Source of the DNA: Prochilodus magdalenae
Taxonomy: Eukaryota; Chordata; Actinopteri; Characiformes; Prochilodontidae
Length of the DNA stretch: 64,000 nt
NCBI GenBank assembly: GCA_024036415.1
Contig: JAMWET010006960.1
Coordinates: 359,501-423,500 of the forward strand
Reading direction: 5' to 3'
Shown in pieces: positions 12,701 to 43,984 of the stretch. The stretch's first letter is position 1; every line of letters starts with the position of its first letter. The notes beneath the pieces were generated by a model. It was not told where the DNA came from. It did no database searches and saw only the letters and a list, made by a program, of their open reading frames with translations. Position numbers and translations under genes: made by a program.

Positions 12701-15130
12701 ACAGGCTTTTATGGGGGTCCCCAGAGCTTTAGTACCAAATGTACCAATTCTAGAGGACAGTTCTGACACTAGGTGCATTTTCACTGGCTCTATTCTGTCA
12801 TCAGCCTGAGCAGTAAGACACTTGAGCCATGGTAGTATCTTCTGCTCAAACAAACTTCAGCTATGCATTCGCTTGACACGGATACAAGCACAATTTCATT
12901 TTTGGCTAATTTCTATTATATTAATTCCTAACTGCTGTAAAATACTACCTGATGTGTTTAGTTGCATATGAGATATGAGTATACAATAACAACAGATTGG
13001 GTTTTGGTTTACTGGTAAATCAACAAAAACATGTTCAGGTCATTTGACTGGGACACAATTACATGTAACGCTTTAACTGTAGTCCCTGTATTGACTACGC
13101 TCGCTGTGCAATTCTAGTGTTGCATTAAAGGGTCAAATTTTCTTCATACTGCATAGATATGCAAAACGGAAGGGACTACATACTGTTCAAACACAGACAA
13201 GAAAGTAAGTATACCATGAGCACATCACATACATCATACAAGTTTAAACCAGAGTGATTGTATCTAATCGTAGCATTGTAAAACATATCCTGGACCTTGT
13301 AAGCCTTCATGTTGTTCTGCTTCTTGGATTTAAAATGACTATGATTATACATGTATACGTTATTCTCAGCGATTTTCTAGCCAAGCAAACCTTTGTGGTG
13401 TTGAGCTGTGGGTTAATTAATGGTGACCACTACACATGCAACAAAGGTGGCAGTAGTTGCAGAGCTTAACACAGCAGCTAACTGCAGTCTTAAGCTTAAC
13501 ACTGATATTTAACCTACAGTACTGTGCAAAAGTCAATTTATTTAATTTCCAGTCAAAGCAGTCATCAATTACAAGTTATTCCCTTGATTCCTATGATAAC
13601 AAAGAGCTCTCAAGAACTAAACACTCATTTAGTGGAATACACTAATCCTATATCCAGCTTTCAGTCTTAGAAGGACACCTGTTTTCAGTTGATCAAAGAA
13701 ATCTGCTGGGCTATTTCCCAAGCTCATTGTAAACGCCTATCAAAGCTGAGTCTTACACATTGGTTAGATTTTCTCACAATGCATATGCAATTACAAATTT
13801 AGACTAGCCCAACCCTACACATCTCAAATGTCCAGTTTCAGTGTTGTAGTGCAGACGTTCTTTTTTTTGGCTATTTCCTTTTCTTCTCAGTAACAACTTC
13901 CTGAAATCTTACACATCTCCTCAGACTCTCAGTAATCTCTTATCATAGTGGAAGGACAGGCAAAAACATCTCTTTTTCCCAGATCTGCAGAAAGGGTAGA
14001 GCTTGATTTTAACCTCCATCAAAGATGAAAGTTTACCCAATGGACTTTTCCATAGCTGTTACCAAAATTCCCACATCTTCTAATACTTTTTTCCCCTCTT
14101 CAGTTCCTATGACCTTTCCCTTCCTTATGCAAATCGATTTCTCATATTCAGGATGTAAGTAAGTATTGATACACTGGAGTATTGCAATATTATGCACTCT
14201 AATACTGTACCGATTTCTAAACACACAGGAGCAATTTCTAATTAACAGTTTGCAAGCAAATATGGCAAAAAGCACATTTGGTGTTGTGTTGAAACCTATA
14301 GTCGCTAGACAGCAATGTTGTAATCTATCTTCAGCCATTAGACTCTTCTACTCCATCGTAAAACAAATAGCATACGAGTGCAAGGCTGACATTAGCCTTA
14401 GCAGATCTAGCAGAACACTATGACAGTTTCTCAGTCTAATTTCTCAAATTAGATTTTATCCCATCAGAATGCTTTACAATATATCACAATATACTGTACT
14501 GTAACCTCTGTATCATGGTACGTATCTTATCGCTAGGTTCTTGCTAATACATTGCTCTACATAACTTGTAAATGGCCACTTTGACTGTAAATTAAATAAA
14601 TAAATGGTGCCTGACTTTTTCCCCAGTGCAGTACAAATCTGTGAAGTGGAACAAGATGATAGCTGACAAGCTTCTAATCAGACTTCCTCATGTTTGTGTC
14701 TATGAGGTTTCACTGTACAAGGGTTACTTGTGTACTTGTCAGTCTTCGATCTGAAGACTTGAGAAGCACAAGAGAAAGCACCCAGAAACCATAAAAAATA
14801 TCTTACTTGAAGGAACAAGACAAAACTAATTCATCTTTATGAACAAAGAAACTGATTAAATCAGATTCACAAGTTATCTGACAATATGAAATGAAAAGTA
14901 AAAAAAAAATAAAAACCTTGGTAGACTACTGCTTCTTTTGTTTTCAATCTTTAAGAACATATTTTGGACAATGAGTCATGTGACAATGTACAGTAACGTC
15001 TGGAAAGTTTCTCACAAATCTATGAGCAGCAGTATTGATTGATTGTATTTCTAAGTAGGTACAGTATGACATGCTAGGCCTAAAAAGCTCAAAATAAATG
15101 GAGCATTGCCTGCCTTGATATACAAATAGA
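9788..15130. other. Noncoding DNA downstream of LASP1
   Basis: About 5.3 kb without a recognisable gene. It contains a T-rich stretch at 10330-10470, a C run at 11280-11297 and many short ORFs with no family features. Part of it might be an extended LASP1 3' UTR, but no strong evidence marks it. Confidence 0.45.
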
Positions 15131-16560
15131 TCTGTTTTATTCCACTAATATTGATTAACTGACATTACAATTCCGCCTCATACAATACCAACAAGGCAAT
15201 GAGAATAAGCATGGTATGGGGGAAGGAAAAATAATATCATACAAAATAGTGCTGAGATACATTATCATATGATGCACATGGAATGTTCCAGAACAAAATG
15301 AAACAAAAAAAAAATTAAAAACAGATTTAGGGCTAGCTCTCGGTACAGATTTAGCTTAGTCTATGACTACAAAGCATTTTCCAGAGAATCAAAGTTAACA
15401 GTGAGATTTAGTCCAGTACTAGGCTTAATCGGTGTCAAGACCAAAAACCCTCTAAAATGGTCCTCAAAATTGTGCTTAGGCTCTTCTCCCCTCATTGGCT
15501 CTACAGATCTGCTCTTAGCTAAGTAGCTAACTGGTGGGCACTGTGGAGAACAACAATGCTTTACCGCTAACTTTAAATCAGTAGATGTCTAGCAGAATAG
15601 ACATACGTCTACATGTTCAAACTGACAGCGATGAGATGAAGCGGTAAATGTGAAGGAATTGATGGCAATGTTGCCATATCAGCAGGGTCTATCCTTCTTC
15701 AACACCCATAGAACTATGGCCAGAGTGGGAAGATCTCTTTTTTAAACACACACACACATAAATATATATATATGTATGTGTGTGTGTATATATATATATA
15801 ATATATATTCCAGTTTCACTACAATACCCATGATGCAAGAGGTATGACGGATATGCTGTAAGACTCAGTGGAACAAAATGGAATGATCAGAAGTCTCATG
15901 TTCAAGCATTACTACTGCACGACCAGTGAGATGCCACGATGGGCCAGAATGATAGATACAACCAACGACAGGCTGCAAAGAAGACACAGCAAAGAAAAAT
16001 ATAGTTTGGAATAGATTCTCATTGTCATGGCAACTGTGGAATGATTGACGTGGCTAGGGCTGTCCGTTGACGAAGTGCTATATGGCAGGCCTTGAAGAAA
16101 AAGAAGGAAAAAAAAAAAAACTCATTGGCCCGTGTGGGTGTGTTTGTGTTTGTCATTAAGACATTAAGTGCCACTTGTGACAGCACCTCTCCAAGACTTG
16201 AAGAAACACAAGAAAAGACAGACAGCCAGACAGCAAGAGCAAAAGAGGGAGCAACAGAGAGAAACAGAGCAGGCAGAGCAATAAAAGGGCACGCACCCCG
16301 TGTATGTATGTCTATACACTATATGTGTAATCGCACGTGTGCATTTATGTATGTATGTATGTGTTTGTTTTGCATGAGTTATCAGCATAGACACACTAAT
16401 AGGAAAGCACAAACAAGAAAAGAAGAAAAAAGCTCTTAAAATATGAGATGGCACTGGGCTTGTTATCCATTACTCTCTCTCCCGCCCCTTCTCTTTTTCT
16501 CTCTCCCTTCTTCCTCTCTCTCCCTCTTTTCACCTCTCTATCCCTTTCTTGGTCTCTTTC
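15131..16560 (-). other. LASP1: Probable LASP1 3' UTR
   Basis: The stretch lies directly after the LASP1 stop codon (16561-16563) in gene orientation. On the minus strand an AATAAA signal is at 15136-15141, giving a UTR of about 1.4 kb, plausible because LASP1 mRNAs have long 3' UTRs. It also holds a CA/TA microsatellite at about 15745-15812 and a CT-rich run (plus strand) at 16470-16560. The true cleavage site cannot be fixed from sequence alone. Confidence 0.4.
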
Positions 16561-36774
<20,214 letters not shown>

Positions 36775-37045
36775 TTTTGCGGAGGGTCCTCAGGGCCTCA
36801 AAAATCAGACGAGAATCTTTCAGTAGATAAGCGATATGAAAAATAACAGTTGTTTCCTGTGAGTCCGAGGTTTGTCTGTAAAAATATATCCGGTACAGGC
36901 GGTGGCTGGTGATGTTTTCACCGCTGGCTGTCAGCGAACGAACAGCCAGACGCGGAAGGCGCGTGCACGAGTCGCAGCTGTGAACGCGCTCCGCGTTCCG
37001 GAAGGAAGGAGGGAAAAAAACATAAAAGGGGCGCGCATTGGTCAC
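36775..37045 (-). promoter_or_regulatory. LASP1: Probable LASP1 promoter and 5' UTR
   Basis: The stretch is rich in CpG (for example 36935-37035), unlike its surroundings. On the minus strand a CCAAT box (GACCAATGCG) lies at 37037-37041, followed by GC-rich GCGCGCCCC and a TA-rich TTTTATG at 37021-37027. Transcription probably starts near 36960-37000. The ATG follows about 200 bp later. The exact start is inferred. Confidence 0.5.
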
Positions 37046-37798
37046 TGATGGCATCTGGGAATGGACTGTTGAACTGAAGTTTTCTCTACCATGGGATTTT
37101 AAACGGGAAAAACAGGTTGAGAAGAAATCCTGGATTAATTTTATTAGTGCATTTAATAAGGCCAACATCTCAGGCCGAATACTCAGGCAAATACTCAGAT
37201 GCTCCAGATTTGATATATTATAACAATATTTATTTTTTTAAACAATAACAATAATTAAACACATACATTTTATGTGAATATGCAATGCAACCAGTCTAGA
37301 AAAAATCATTGCAGGTTCGTCATCATTCTTTATACCTATACTCACCAAGAGCATGCTAATCTAGACATAGACGGCTTTGACATACTGTGAAAACTGTTAT
37401 TTCTTCACTATTGATAATTAGGTTATGATTTAAGTTAATTTTTGGAACGTTTTAAACAAAGAAATCTTGTATATTGCTTAATCTGTATGTTAATATTAAA
37501 TAACAGGATTAAATGAGTTTCACTCTTTCTGTATCCCCTATAAAAAACAAACAGGCTCTATGTGTTATTGTGTCTTTAACGCTGATGCATATGAATACCT
37601 GTGTTCTGATTGACTGCCCTGTATTGTTCCCCATTCAAGAGCAGTGTGGGCTAAAACAGTCTTTAAATATTTAACATGAATGGGCAGGGCTTAACTGCTG
37701 CAACGTGATAGGGTTCATTTATCTGTGTCAGGTTTTTGTGATATAGGCCATTGCAGTGTTTTCATCCTGCATAAAATTATTTCAGAAATATATATATA
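37046..37798. other. Noncoding DNA upstream of LASP1
   Basis: AT-rich, no gene or repeat family recognised. Confidence 0.45.
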
Positions 37799-37858
37799 TA
37801 CACTCATCAGCCATAACATTAAAACCACCTCCTTGTATCTACACTCACTGTCCATTTT

Positions 37859-37859
37859 G

Positions 37860-37944
<85 letters not shown>

Positions 37945-38186
37945 CTTTATTGATCCCAGAGGGAAATTCAAGGCATCCAGTAGCAGATATACAAACTACA
38001 CAGAAGTAACAACAGAAGCACAAGATAGTTGTACAGATAGAGACAGAGATACAATATAAAGTATGAAAGTATAAAAATAGAGTCCTTAGTGTCTCTGTAA
38101 AGTATAAAGTATAAATGGAGGTAGTGGTAAACCATTTGCTGAGCAAATTAAGAAGATGGCTGTTGTCAGCCATACAGACAGTGCAA
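37859..38186 (-). mobile_element. L2-type LINE 3' tail inserted in the MITE
   Basis: Read on the minus strand it ends in ...gatcaataaagta(tcta)n: the plus strand shows a GATA array followed by tactttattgatcccagagg. That is the same 3' terminus as the L2 copy at 48310-48362. It is 5' truncated and has no ORF. The sequence agtatattatt occurs at 38186 and again near 38228. Confidence 0.75.
37860..37944. repeat. (GATA)n microsatellite
   Basis: About 21 units. It is the tail of the L2 insertion rather than an independent repeat. Confidence 0.95.
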
Positions 38187-38772
38187 GTATATTATTTTTT
38201 TAAATTTATTTATTTATTTATTTTTAAAGTATATTATTAGCACCACTTACCACATGGGAGTACTTTGTAGTTCTACAGTTACAGACTGTAGTCCATCTGA
38301 TTCTCTGTATTCTATAATCCATCTGAAACCCTGTTCTTTAATAGTCAGGATCCCCACAGGACCCCACAGAGCAGGTATTATGTAGGTGGTGGATCATTCT
38401 CAACACTGCAGTGACAGGGTGTGTTGTGCTGGTGTGAGTGAATCAGACACAGCAGTGCTGCTGGAGTGTTTAAACACTGTGTCCACTCACTGTCCACTCT
38501 ATTAGGCACTCCTACCATGCTGCTCCACCTTGTAGGTGTAAAGTCAGAGATGATAGCTCATCTGCTGCTGTATAGTTTTTGTTGGTTATCCTCTAGTCCT
38601 GAGAATGATTCACGACCCACATAATACCTGTTCTGTATTAGTCCTGTGGGTTCCTGACCACTGAAGAACAGGATGAAAGGGGGCTAACAAAGTATGCAGA
38701 TAGTCAGACGGACTGTAACCTGTAGTTGGTAAGTGGAGCTGGTATTTTTAATGTTATGGCTGATTGCTATAT

Positions 38773-39463
38773 ATAATGTTTTCCCGATGTGGGCTCTTTA
38801 GTTAAATTCATTCCATTAGCATTTATTGTTTTGTGCAATACAGTTATGCCCTGCTGTGTATCCACTGTTGTTCCTTTTTTGGGAAGACACGACACACTGG
38901 TAAGTGACACCTCTCAGTAAGTGAAGTTTAGTCATTTAGACAACTTCAGTAAAGTTAGCGAGAACGGCTAGGGCAAATCAGTCAGGTGCCCTTACCTTCG
39001 TATGGTCCTGCAAGGCTAATTATATCAACGAGCACAGGACTCGATCTGCCAGCGCCCACTAGCGGCCAACATGCAGTAGTGCACGCAGTGTCACCAAACT
39101 CCTTTAACTTCAAAATCATTAATTGTTTGCATGACAGAGTGGCAGGAAGTAGCTGGTTAAAATGCACCCACCTACATGTACTCAGGGAGCTTTGGAACTC
39201 TCTAGATATGTTCAAATAACATCTTTACTGCTCAAGTAGATTCGTGGAATAAGGGATCAACATTTTACTTATTTACATTATACTCATTAATATTTAATAA
39301 CTAATCCACTTTAGGGTTTAATTTCGTCACACACAGACAACACAATCTGAGCTACTTGAAATGGGATGTTACGGCATAAAAATTTTTCATTTAACAGTAG
39401 AAAAATATGTACCTTCTCCAAAACTGAAACAGTACAAATGCTGAGAACTGTTACCAGATTGCA
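38773..39463. other. Noncoding intergenic DNA
   Basis: No gene recognised. Confidence 0.4.
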
Positions 39464-39650
39464 AGTCACGTTTATTTCTACAGTATCTTTTATAACAGAT
39501 GTTGTCACAAAGCAGCTTTACAGATATCCCAGCTCTAAGTTCCCAATGAGCAAGCCAAGCCCCCCAGAACAAGAGGAAGGAACCTTGAGAGGAGCCAAGA
39601 CTCAAAAAGGGAACCCCTCCTCCTCTGGTCGGCACCAGATAACAAGACAA
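39464..39650. mobile_element. Teleost interspersed repeat fragment
   Basis: It contains gtcacaaagcagctttacag and ccttgagaggagccaagact followed by caaaaagggaacccctcctc, a combination I know as a very common fish interspersed repeat. The class was not resolved. Confidence 0.6.
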
Positions 39651-40125
39651 GCACAAAAGCAATATAGAGGGATAAGAATTTACATTGTAACACTGGAGTA
39701 AAAAGGTAAAAATAATTCTTAGAAAATGCTTCTTCAAGAGTTCTTTATCAGAACCATGGGTTCTACATAGGATTATTTCATGCTTAAATGGTTCTTTGCA
39801 TGGTGAATTAGCCCTTGAGACTGATGGAGAATCTGCCTTAATACAGCATCAAAGCATTTAGACAGCCTCACTAAAGGTTCTTTGATTGTTATGATGTAAC
39901 AATAGTCACATTGTAGTTTGCAACAATAGAACAATAGAAGAAGCCTTTTTTTGGGCTATATAGACTAGAGCTCCTTGTATCTGCACAAGGATAAGGTTAC
40001 CCATATAGGAGCACTTTGTAGGTCTTCATTGGTCAGGAGAACGACAGCACAGGTGATATTTGGGTGGATAATTCAGTGGTTGGGATATACACAGAGTAAT
40101 CCAGAGTGGTGTGATATGGATACTG
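39651..40125. other. Noncoding intergenic DNA
   Basis: No gene or repeat family recognised. Confidence 0.4.
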
Positions 40126-40623
40126 ATATGCTCCATTATATCAGCTCCAATAACATATCGATGCACTGTAGTTCTACAATTACAGACCGCTGGCCATCTG
40201 TTTCTCTGCACACTCTGTTAGCCTTCCTTTACCCTGTTCCTCAATGCCCAGGCCCCCCACAGAGCAGGTGTTATGTGGGTAGTGAATCATCCTCAGCACT
40301 GAAGTGACACTGACGTGGTGGTGTGTTAGTGTGTGTTGCACTACTATAACTGGATCAGACACAGCAGTGCTGCTGGAGTGTTTAAACACCTCAGAGTCAC
40401 TGCTGGACTGAGAAAAGTCCACCAACCAAAGGCTTCCTGTGGGCAGCATCCTGTGACCACTGATGAAGGACTAGGGAATGACCAACACAAACTCCGCAGT
40501 AGCGAGTGAGCTGTCGACTCTGACTTTACATCTACAAGGTGGACCAGCAAGGTGTGGGTGTCTAATAGTGTGGACAGTGAGTGGACACAGTGCTTAAACA
40601 CTCCAGCAGCACTGCTGTGTCTG
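40126..40623. mobile_element. Truncated copy of the foldback MITE
   Basis: It follows the same interior sequence as the copy at 37799-38772 (gcagtgctgctggagtgttt, tgactttacatctacaaggt, gacagtgagtggacac). It stops at gctgtgtctga, where the next base begins tRNA-Cys sequence. The end of the MITE is therefore missing at the array junction. Confidence 0.8.
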
Positions 40624-40675
40624 AGAGCATTTGACTGCAGATCAAGAGGTCCCCGGTTCAAATCCGAGTGCCCCC
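40624..40675 (+). pseudogene. tRNA-Cys(GCA), 5' truncated
   Basis: Homology to the full gene begins at agagcat (end of the D-loop), directly after MITE sequence. The anticodon arm, T-arm and acceptor 3' strand remain. The A box and 5' acceptor are lost, so it cannot be transcribed or folded. T-stem 3' strand reads CCGAG. Confidence 0.9.
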
Positions 40676-41007
40676 TTCAAGCTAGTCTTTAAGTTGTCGA
40701 GCATAGGTGCATTTGTGGGTTTCTGTCGGACTCGTGTTGCAGACCGTGTGTTTAACGATGTGGCTAAAGGCAATAGAACGAAATGAATGCTGTGAGTCTT
40801 GAGTGTTAAATGTGAGTTTTAGCTGTAAAAACACCCGTGATGTTTAACATTAAAAGTCCATCATCATCCAAAGATTAATATTGATTGTTGGGATCCTAGA
40901 ATGGATTTGGTGTTTCAACTGTATACGTTCCTCCTTGGTTTAGAGCATGAATGCTCAACAACGTACAGATCACGACGTCAGTCATTCCGGCAACAGTAAG
41001 AACCATG

Positions 41008-41087
41008 CGACCCTGATGTGATTTGAACATGCAGCCTTCTGATCTGGAGTTCAACACACAAGCATGACATGCTACACACTCAAGACC
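41008..41087 (-). pseudogene. Decayed tRNA-Trp(CCA), block 1 unit 1
   Basis: The 3' half (plus-strand ccctgatgtgatttgaacat then ccttctgatctggag) matches tRNA-Trp. The 5' half has diverged and has lost pairing. Confidence 0.75.
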
Positions 41088-41196
41088 GCACAATGCGGGC
41101 TCAGAACATATAAAAAAGGGACTTGATTCGAACGACAGGAACACAGGGCTCACCTGGTGATAACAAGCCGTTGATTACTTGGAGGTAATAAACACG

Positions 41197-41268
41197 TGAC
41201 CCCGACGTGATTTGAACACGCAACCTTCTGATCTGGAGTCAGACGCGCTACCGTTGCGCCACGAGGCC
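41197..41268 (-). tRNA. tRNA-Trp(CCA)
   Basis: 72 nt on the minus strand: GGCCTCG acceptor, A box TGGCGCAACGGTAGCGC, anticodon loop CTCCAGA (CCA), T-loop TTCAAAT, acceptor 3' strand CGGGGTC and discriminator A. All stems pair. Downstream (lower coordinates) the first T run of four or more is T6 at 41117-41112, 80 nt away. Confidence 0.93.
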
Positions 41269-41604
41269 GGCCGAACGGCCGCCCCCCTGGGTACAGGCAG
41301 ATCAATTCATTATCGTTGTAAACATCTAAAATCCGAATACAGGAAGTCACTACTTTCTTCTTTCAGAGTCAGGTGAAATCAAGTCTTAAAAAACAATCAA
41401 TCAGTCATTCTAAAACTCCCGAAATGTGCACGCAAGTCCATTCCTGAAGAATATAAATATATATATATATAAATGTTATAATATATTCTGCTTTACAGTT
41501 TACACTGTCAGGGTTGTTTTGCATCAAGTTACTGTACATCCCACGGAACATTGTCTGCAGTGCTGCGTGTATATAAAGTGTCCATAAGCTCAGTAACAAA
41601 GAAA

Positions 41605-41677
41605 CGGTCCAACATGGACTTGACTCCAGGAGCGTGAATTTAAAAGTCTGAAGCTCTACCCACTGAACCATCCGAGC
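41605..41677 (-). pseudogene. Decayed tRNA-Lys(TTT), block 1 unit 1
   Basis: On the minus strand it reads GCTCGGATGGTTCAGTGGGT, then AGAGCTTCAGACTTTTAAATTC. The UUU anticodon is kept, but the anticodon stem 3' strand (ATTCA for TCTGA) and the acceptor no longer pair. Confidence 0.85.
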
Positions 41678-41867
41678 TCCACAGTCGCGAGACTTGGCTG
41701 CTGTCTATGTTTATAAATGACAGCAATGTCACGTGTTTCATGCCGTTAAACAACGCTGGCCTTTAATCGGTGCGGCTGTTAACTAGGTTACAACGGTCCT
41801 TTTCCCATCTACTCTAAGGGAATGACGGAGGTACTTTTTACGGCGTTACCTGGTGGCAAGAAACACC

Positions 41868-41939
41868 TGAACCCCTCGCGATTTGCACACGCTGCCTTCC
41901 GATTTGGAGTTAGTCACGCTAGCGTTGCGCCGCCAAGTC
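41868..41939 (-). pseudogene. Decayed tRNA-Trp(CCA)-like, block 1 unit 1
   Basis: It keeps Trp length (72 nt), a CTCCAAA anticodon loop and an A-box-like CGGCGCAACGCTAGCGT. The acceptor, the anticodon stem (ACTAA/TCGGA) and the B box (TGCAAATC) are damaged. Confidence 0.8.
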
Positions 41940-42105
41940 TCCTTACACTTCCTTAACACTAACGTATCACTGATCTCGTGCATACATATGACAGATAAAC
42001 CGGTGACTTGCAAATGTAAGAACACCTAACCAACAGACTGGAGTCGGAACAACCACCACGGGTCCTGTGAACTCTGAGTCAGCAGTGAAAGGGTTAACGC
42101 TCAGA

Positions 42106-42178
42106 GCCCGGATAGCTCAGTCGGTAGAGCATCAGACTTTTAATCTGAGGGTCCAGGGTTCAAGTCCCTGTTCGGGCG
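42106..42178 (+). tRNA. tRNA-Lys(TTT)
   Basis: 73 nt: GCCCGGA acceptor, A box TAGCTCAGTCGGTAGAGC, anticodon loop CTTTTAA (TTT), T-loop TTCAAGT, acceptor 3' strand TTCGGGC, discriminator G. It is identical to the common vertebrate tRNA-Lys-UUU. It is followed by tttgtttctt with no run of four T before the Cys gene 225 bp on. Confidence 0.95.
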
Positions 42179-42403
42179 TTTGTTTCTTCCGAAGCTTATC
42201 CCGACTTTATATGCGTGCAGCATTGTCCAACGAAACCTCTGGGATGTACAGTAACCTGCAGGCAGCAATTAGCTACAAAGTTACTGCAGTACATTTCACA
42301 GGTGAGGTTGGTTGAACGTCAAAAGGATTATAGCAGGCACTCTTATGAAACCGTCCTGTCAGACCTCACAATAGCTTGTTTATCTCTAAGCATTCGAGGA
42401 GTA

Positions 42404-42475
42404 GGGGGTATAGCTCAGTGGTAGAGCATTTGACTGCAGATCAAGAGGTCCCCGGTTCAAATCCGAGTGCCCCCT
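42404..42475 (+). tRNA. tRNA-Cys(GCA), T-stem variant
   Basis: 72 nt: GGGGGTA acceptor, anticodon loop CTGCAGA (GCA), T-arm CCCGG TTCAAAT CCGAG, discriminator T. The T-stem has a C-A mismatch at pair 50-64 where canonical tRNA-Cys has C-G. Otherwise all stems pair. No run of four T follows until 42616-42619. Confidence 0.85.
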
Positions 42476-42806
42476 TCAAGCTAGTCTTTAAGTTGTCGAG
42501 CATAGGTGCATTTGTGGGTTTCTGTCGGACTCGTGTTGCAGACCGTGTGTTTAACGATGTGGCTAAAGGCAATAGAACGAAATGAATGCTGTGAGTCTTG
42601 AGTGTTAAATGTGAGTTTTAGCTGTAAAAACACCCGTGATGTTTAACATTAAAAGTCCATCATCATCCAAAGATTAATATTGATTGTTGGGATCCTAGAA
42701 TGGATTTGGTGTTTCAACTGTATACGTTCCTCCTTGGTTTAGAGCATGAATGCTCAACAACGTACAGATCACGACGTCAGTCATTCCGGCAACAGTAAGA
42801 ACCATG

Positions 42807-42886
42807 CGACCCTGATGTGATTTGAACATGCAGCCTTCTGATCTGGAGTTCAACACACAAGCATGACATGCTACACACTCAAGACC
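42807..42886 (-). pseudogene. Decayed tRNA-Trp(CCA), block 1 unit 2
   Basis: Same decayed form as at 41008-41087. Confidence 0.75.
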
Positions 42887-42995
42887 GCACAATGCTGGCT
42901 CAGAACATATAAAAAAGGGAGTTGATTCGAACGACAGGAACACAGGGTTCACCTGGTGATAACAAGCCGTTGATTACTTGGAGGTAATAAACACG

Positions 42996-43067
42996 TGACC
43001 CCGACGTGATTTGAACACGCAACCTTCTGATCTGGAGTCAGACGCGCTACCGTTGCGCCACGAGGCC
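42996..43067 (-). tRNA. tRNA-Trp(CCA)
   Basis: Identical to the copy at 41197-41268. The 5' flank differs (gaggccgtccgaacgacc), the type B flank. Confidence 0.93.
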
Positions 43068-43401
43068 GTCCGAACGACCGCCCTCGTGGGTACAGGCAGA
43101 TCAATTCATTATCGTTGTAAATATCTAAAATCCGAATACAGGAAGTCACTACTTTCTTCTTTCAGAGTCAGGTGAAATCAAGTCTTAAAAAACAATCAAT
43201 CAGTCATTCTAAAACTCCCGAAATGTGCACGCAAGTCCATTCCTGAAGAATATAAATATATATATATAAATGTTATAATATATTCTGCTTTACAGTTTAC
43301 ACTGTCAGGGTTGTTTTGCATCAAGTTACTGTACATCCCACGGAACATTGTCTGCAGTGCTGCGTGTATATAAAGTGTCCATAAGCTCAGTAACAAAGAA
43401 A

Positions 43402-43474
43402 CGGTCCAACATGGACTTGACTCCAGGAGCGTGAATTTAAAAGTCTGAAGCTCTACCCACTGAACCATCCGAGC
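43402..43474 (-). pseudogene. Decayed tRNA-Lys(TTT), block 1 unit 2
   Basis: Same decayed form as at 41605-41677. Confidence 0.85.
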
Positions 43475-43664
43475 TCCACAGTCGCGAGACTTGGCTGCTG
43501 TCTATGTTTATAAATGACAGCAATGTCACGTGTTTCATGCCGTTAAACAACGCTGGCCTTTAATCGGTGCGGCTGTTAACTAGGTTACAACGGTCCTTTT
43601 CCCATCTACTCTAAGGGAATGACGGAGGTACTTTTTACGGCGTTACCTGGTGGCAAGAAACACC

Positions 43665-43736
43665 TGAACCCCTCGCGATTTGCACACGCTGCCTTCCGAT
43701 TTGGAGTTAGTCACGCTAGCGTTGCGCCGCCAAGTC
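43665..43736 (-). pseudogene. Decayed tRNA-Trp(CCA)-like, block 1 unit 2
   Basis: Same decayed form as at 41868-41939. Confidence 0.8.
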
Positions 43737-43902
43737 TCCTTACACTTCCTTAACACTAACGTATCACTGATCTCGTGCATACATATGACAGATAAACCGG
43801 TGACTTGCAAATGTAAGAACACCTAACCAACAGACTGGAGTCGGAACAACCACCACGGGTCCTGTGAACTCTGAGTCAGCAGTGAAAGGGTTAACGCTCA
43901 GA

Positions 43903-43984
43903 GCCCGGATAGCTCAGTCGGTAGAGCATCAGACTTTTAATCTGAGGGTCCAGGGTTCAAGAAACCTCTGGATGTGTTCGGGCG
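43903..43984 (+). pseudogene. tRNA-Lys(TTT) disrupted in the T-arm
   Basis: Intact from the acceptor through the T-loop (gggttcaag). The T-stem 3' strand is then replaced by aaacctctggatgtg before ttcgggcg resumes. The inserted patch matches a sequence found about 70 bp downstream in every unit (gaaacctctgggatgtac). The 3' flank carries another local patch (catttccaggtgagg). T-arm folding and 3' processing should fail. Confidence 0.9.

Larger units (their letters stand above)
37799..38772. mobile_element. Foldback MITE (CAGCCATAACATTAAAACCA ends) with inserted L2 tail
   Basis: The left end carries cagccataacattaaaacca (37809-37827). The right end carries its complement tttttaatgttatggctga (38744-38762). 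The interior includes the typical gcagtgctgctggagtgttt and ggtgtgttgtgctggtgtgag stretches of a long palindromic teleost element. The left half is interrupted at 37859 by the 3' tail of an L2 LINE. It has no coding capacity. Confidence 0.8.

Noticed and set aside
39001..39100. Possible tRNA-like sequence (gcacaggactcgatctgcca)
   Set aside because: It resembles a T-arm only superficially. No A box, anticodon arm or acceptor pairing could be found.
41150..41671. Minus-strand ORFs of 66-90 residues repeated in each array unit
   Set aside because: They are read-throughs of the tRNA-Trp gene and the decayed Lys/Trp copies (ATVARLTPDQKVACSN, MVQWVELQTFKFTLLES). No signal of selection on codons is visible and no domain is recognised.
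42067..42585. Short plus-strand ORFs with peptides such as RIAQSVEHQTFNLRVQGSSP and SSVVEHLTADQEVPGSNP
   Set aside because: These are translations of the tRNA-Lys and tRNA-Cys genes and their flanks, a well-known source of false protein predictions. They recur at every array copy.
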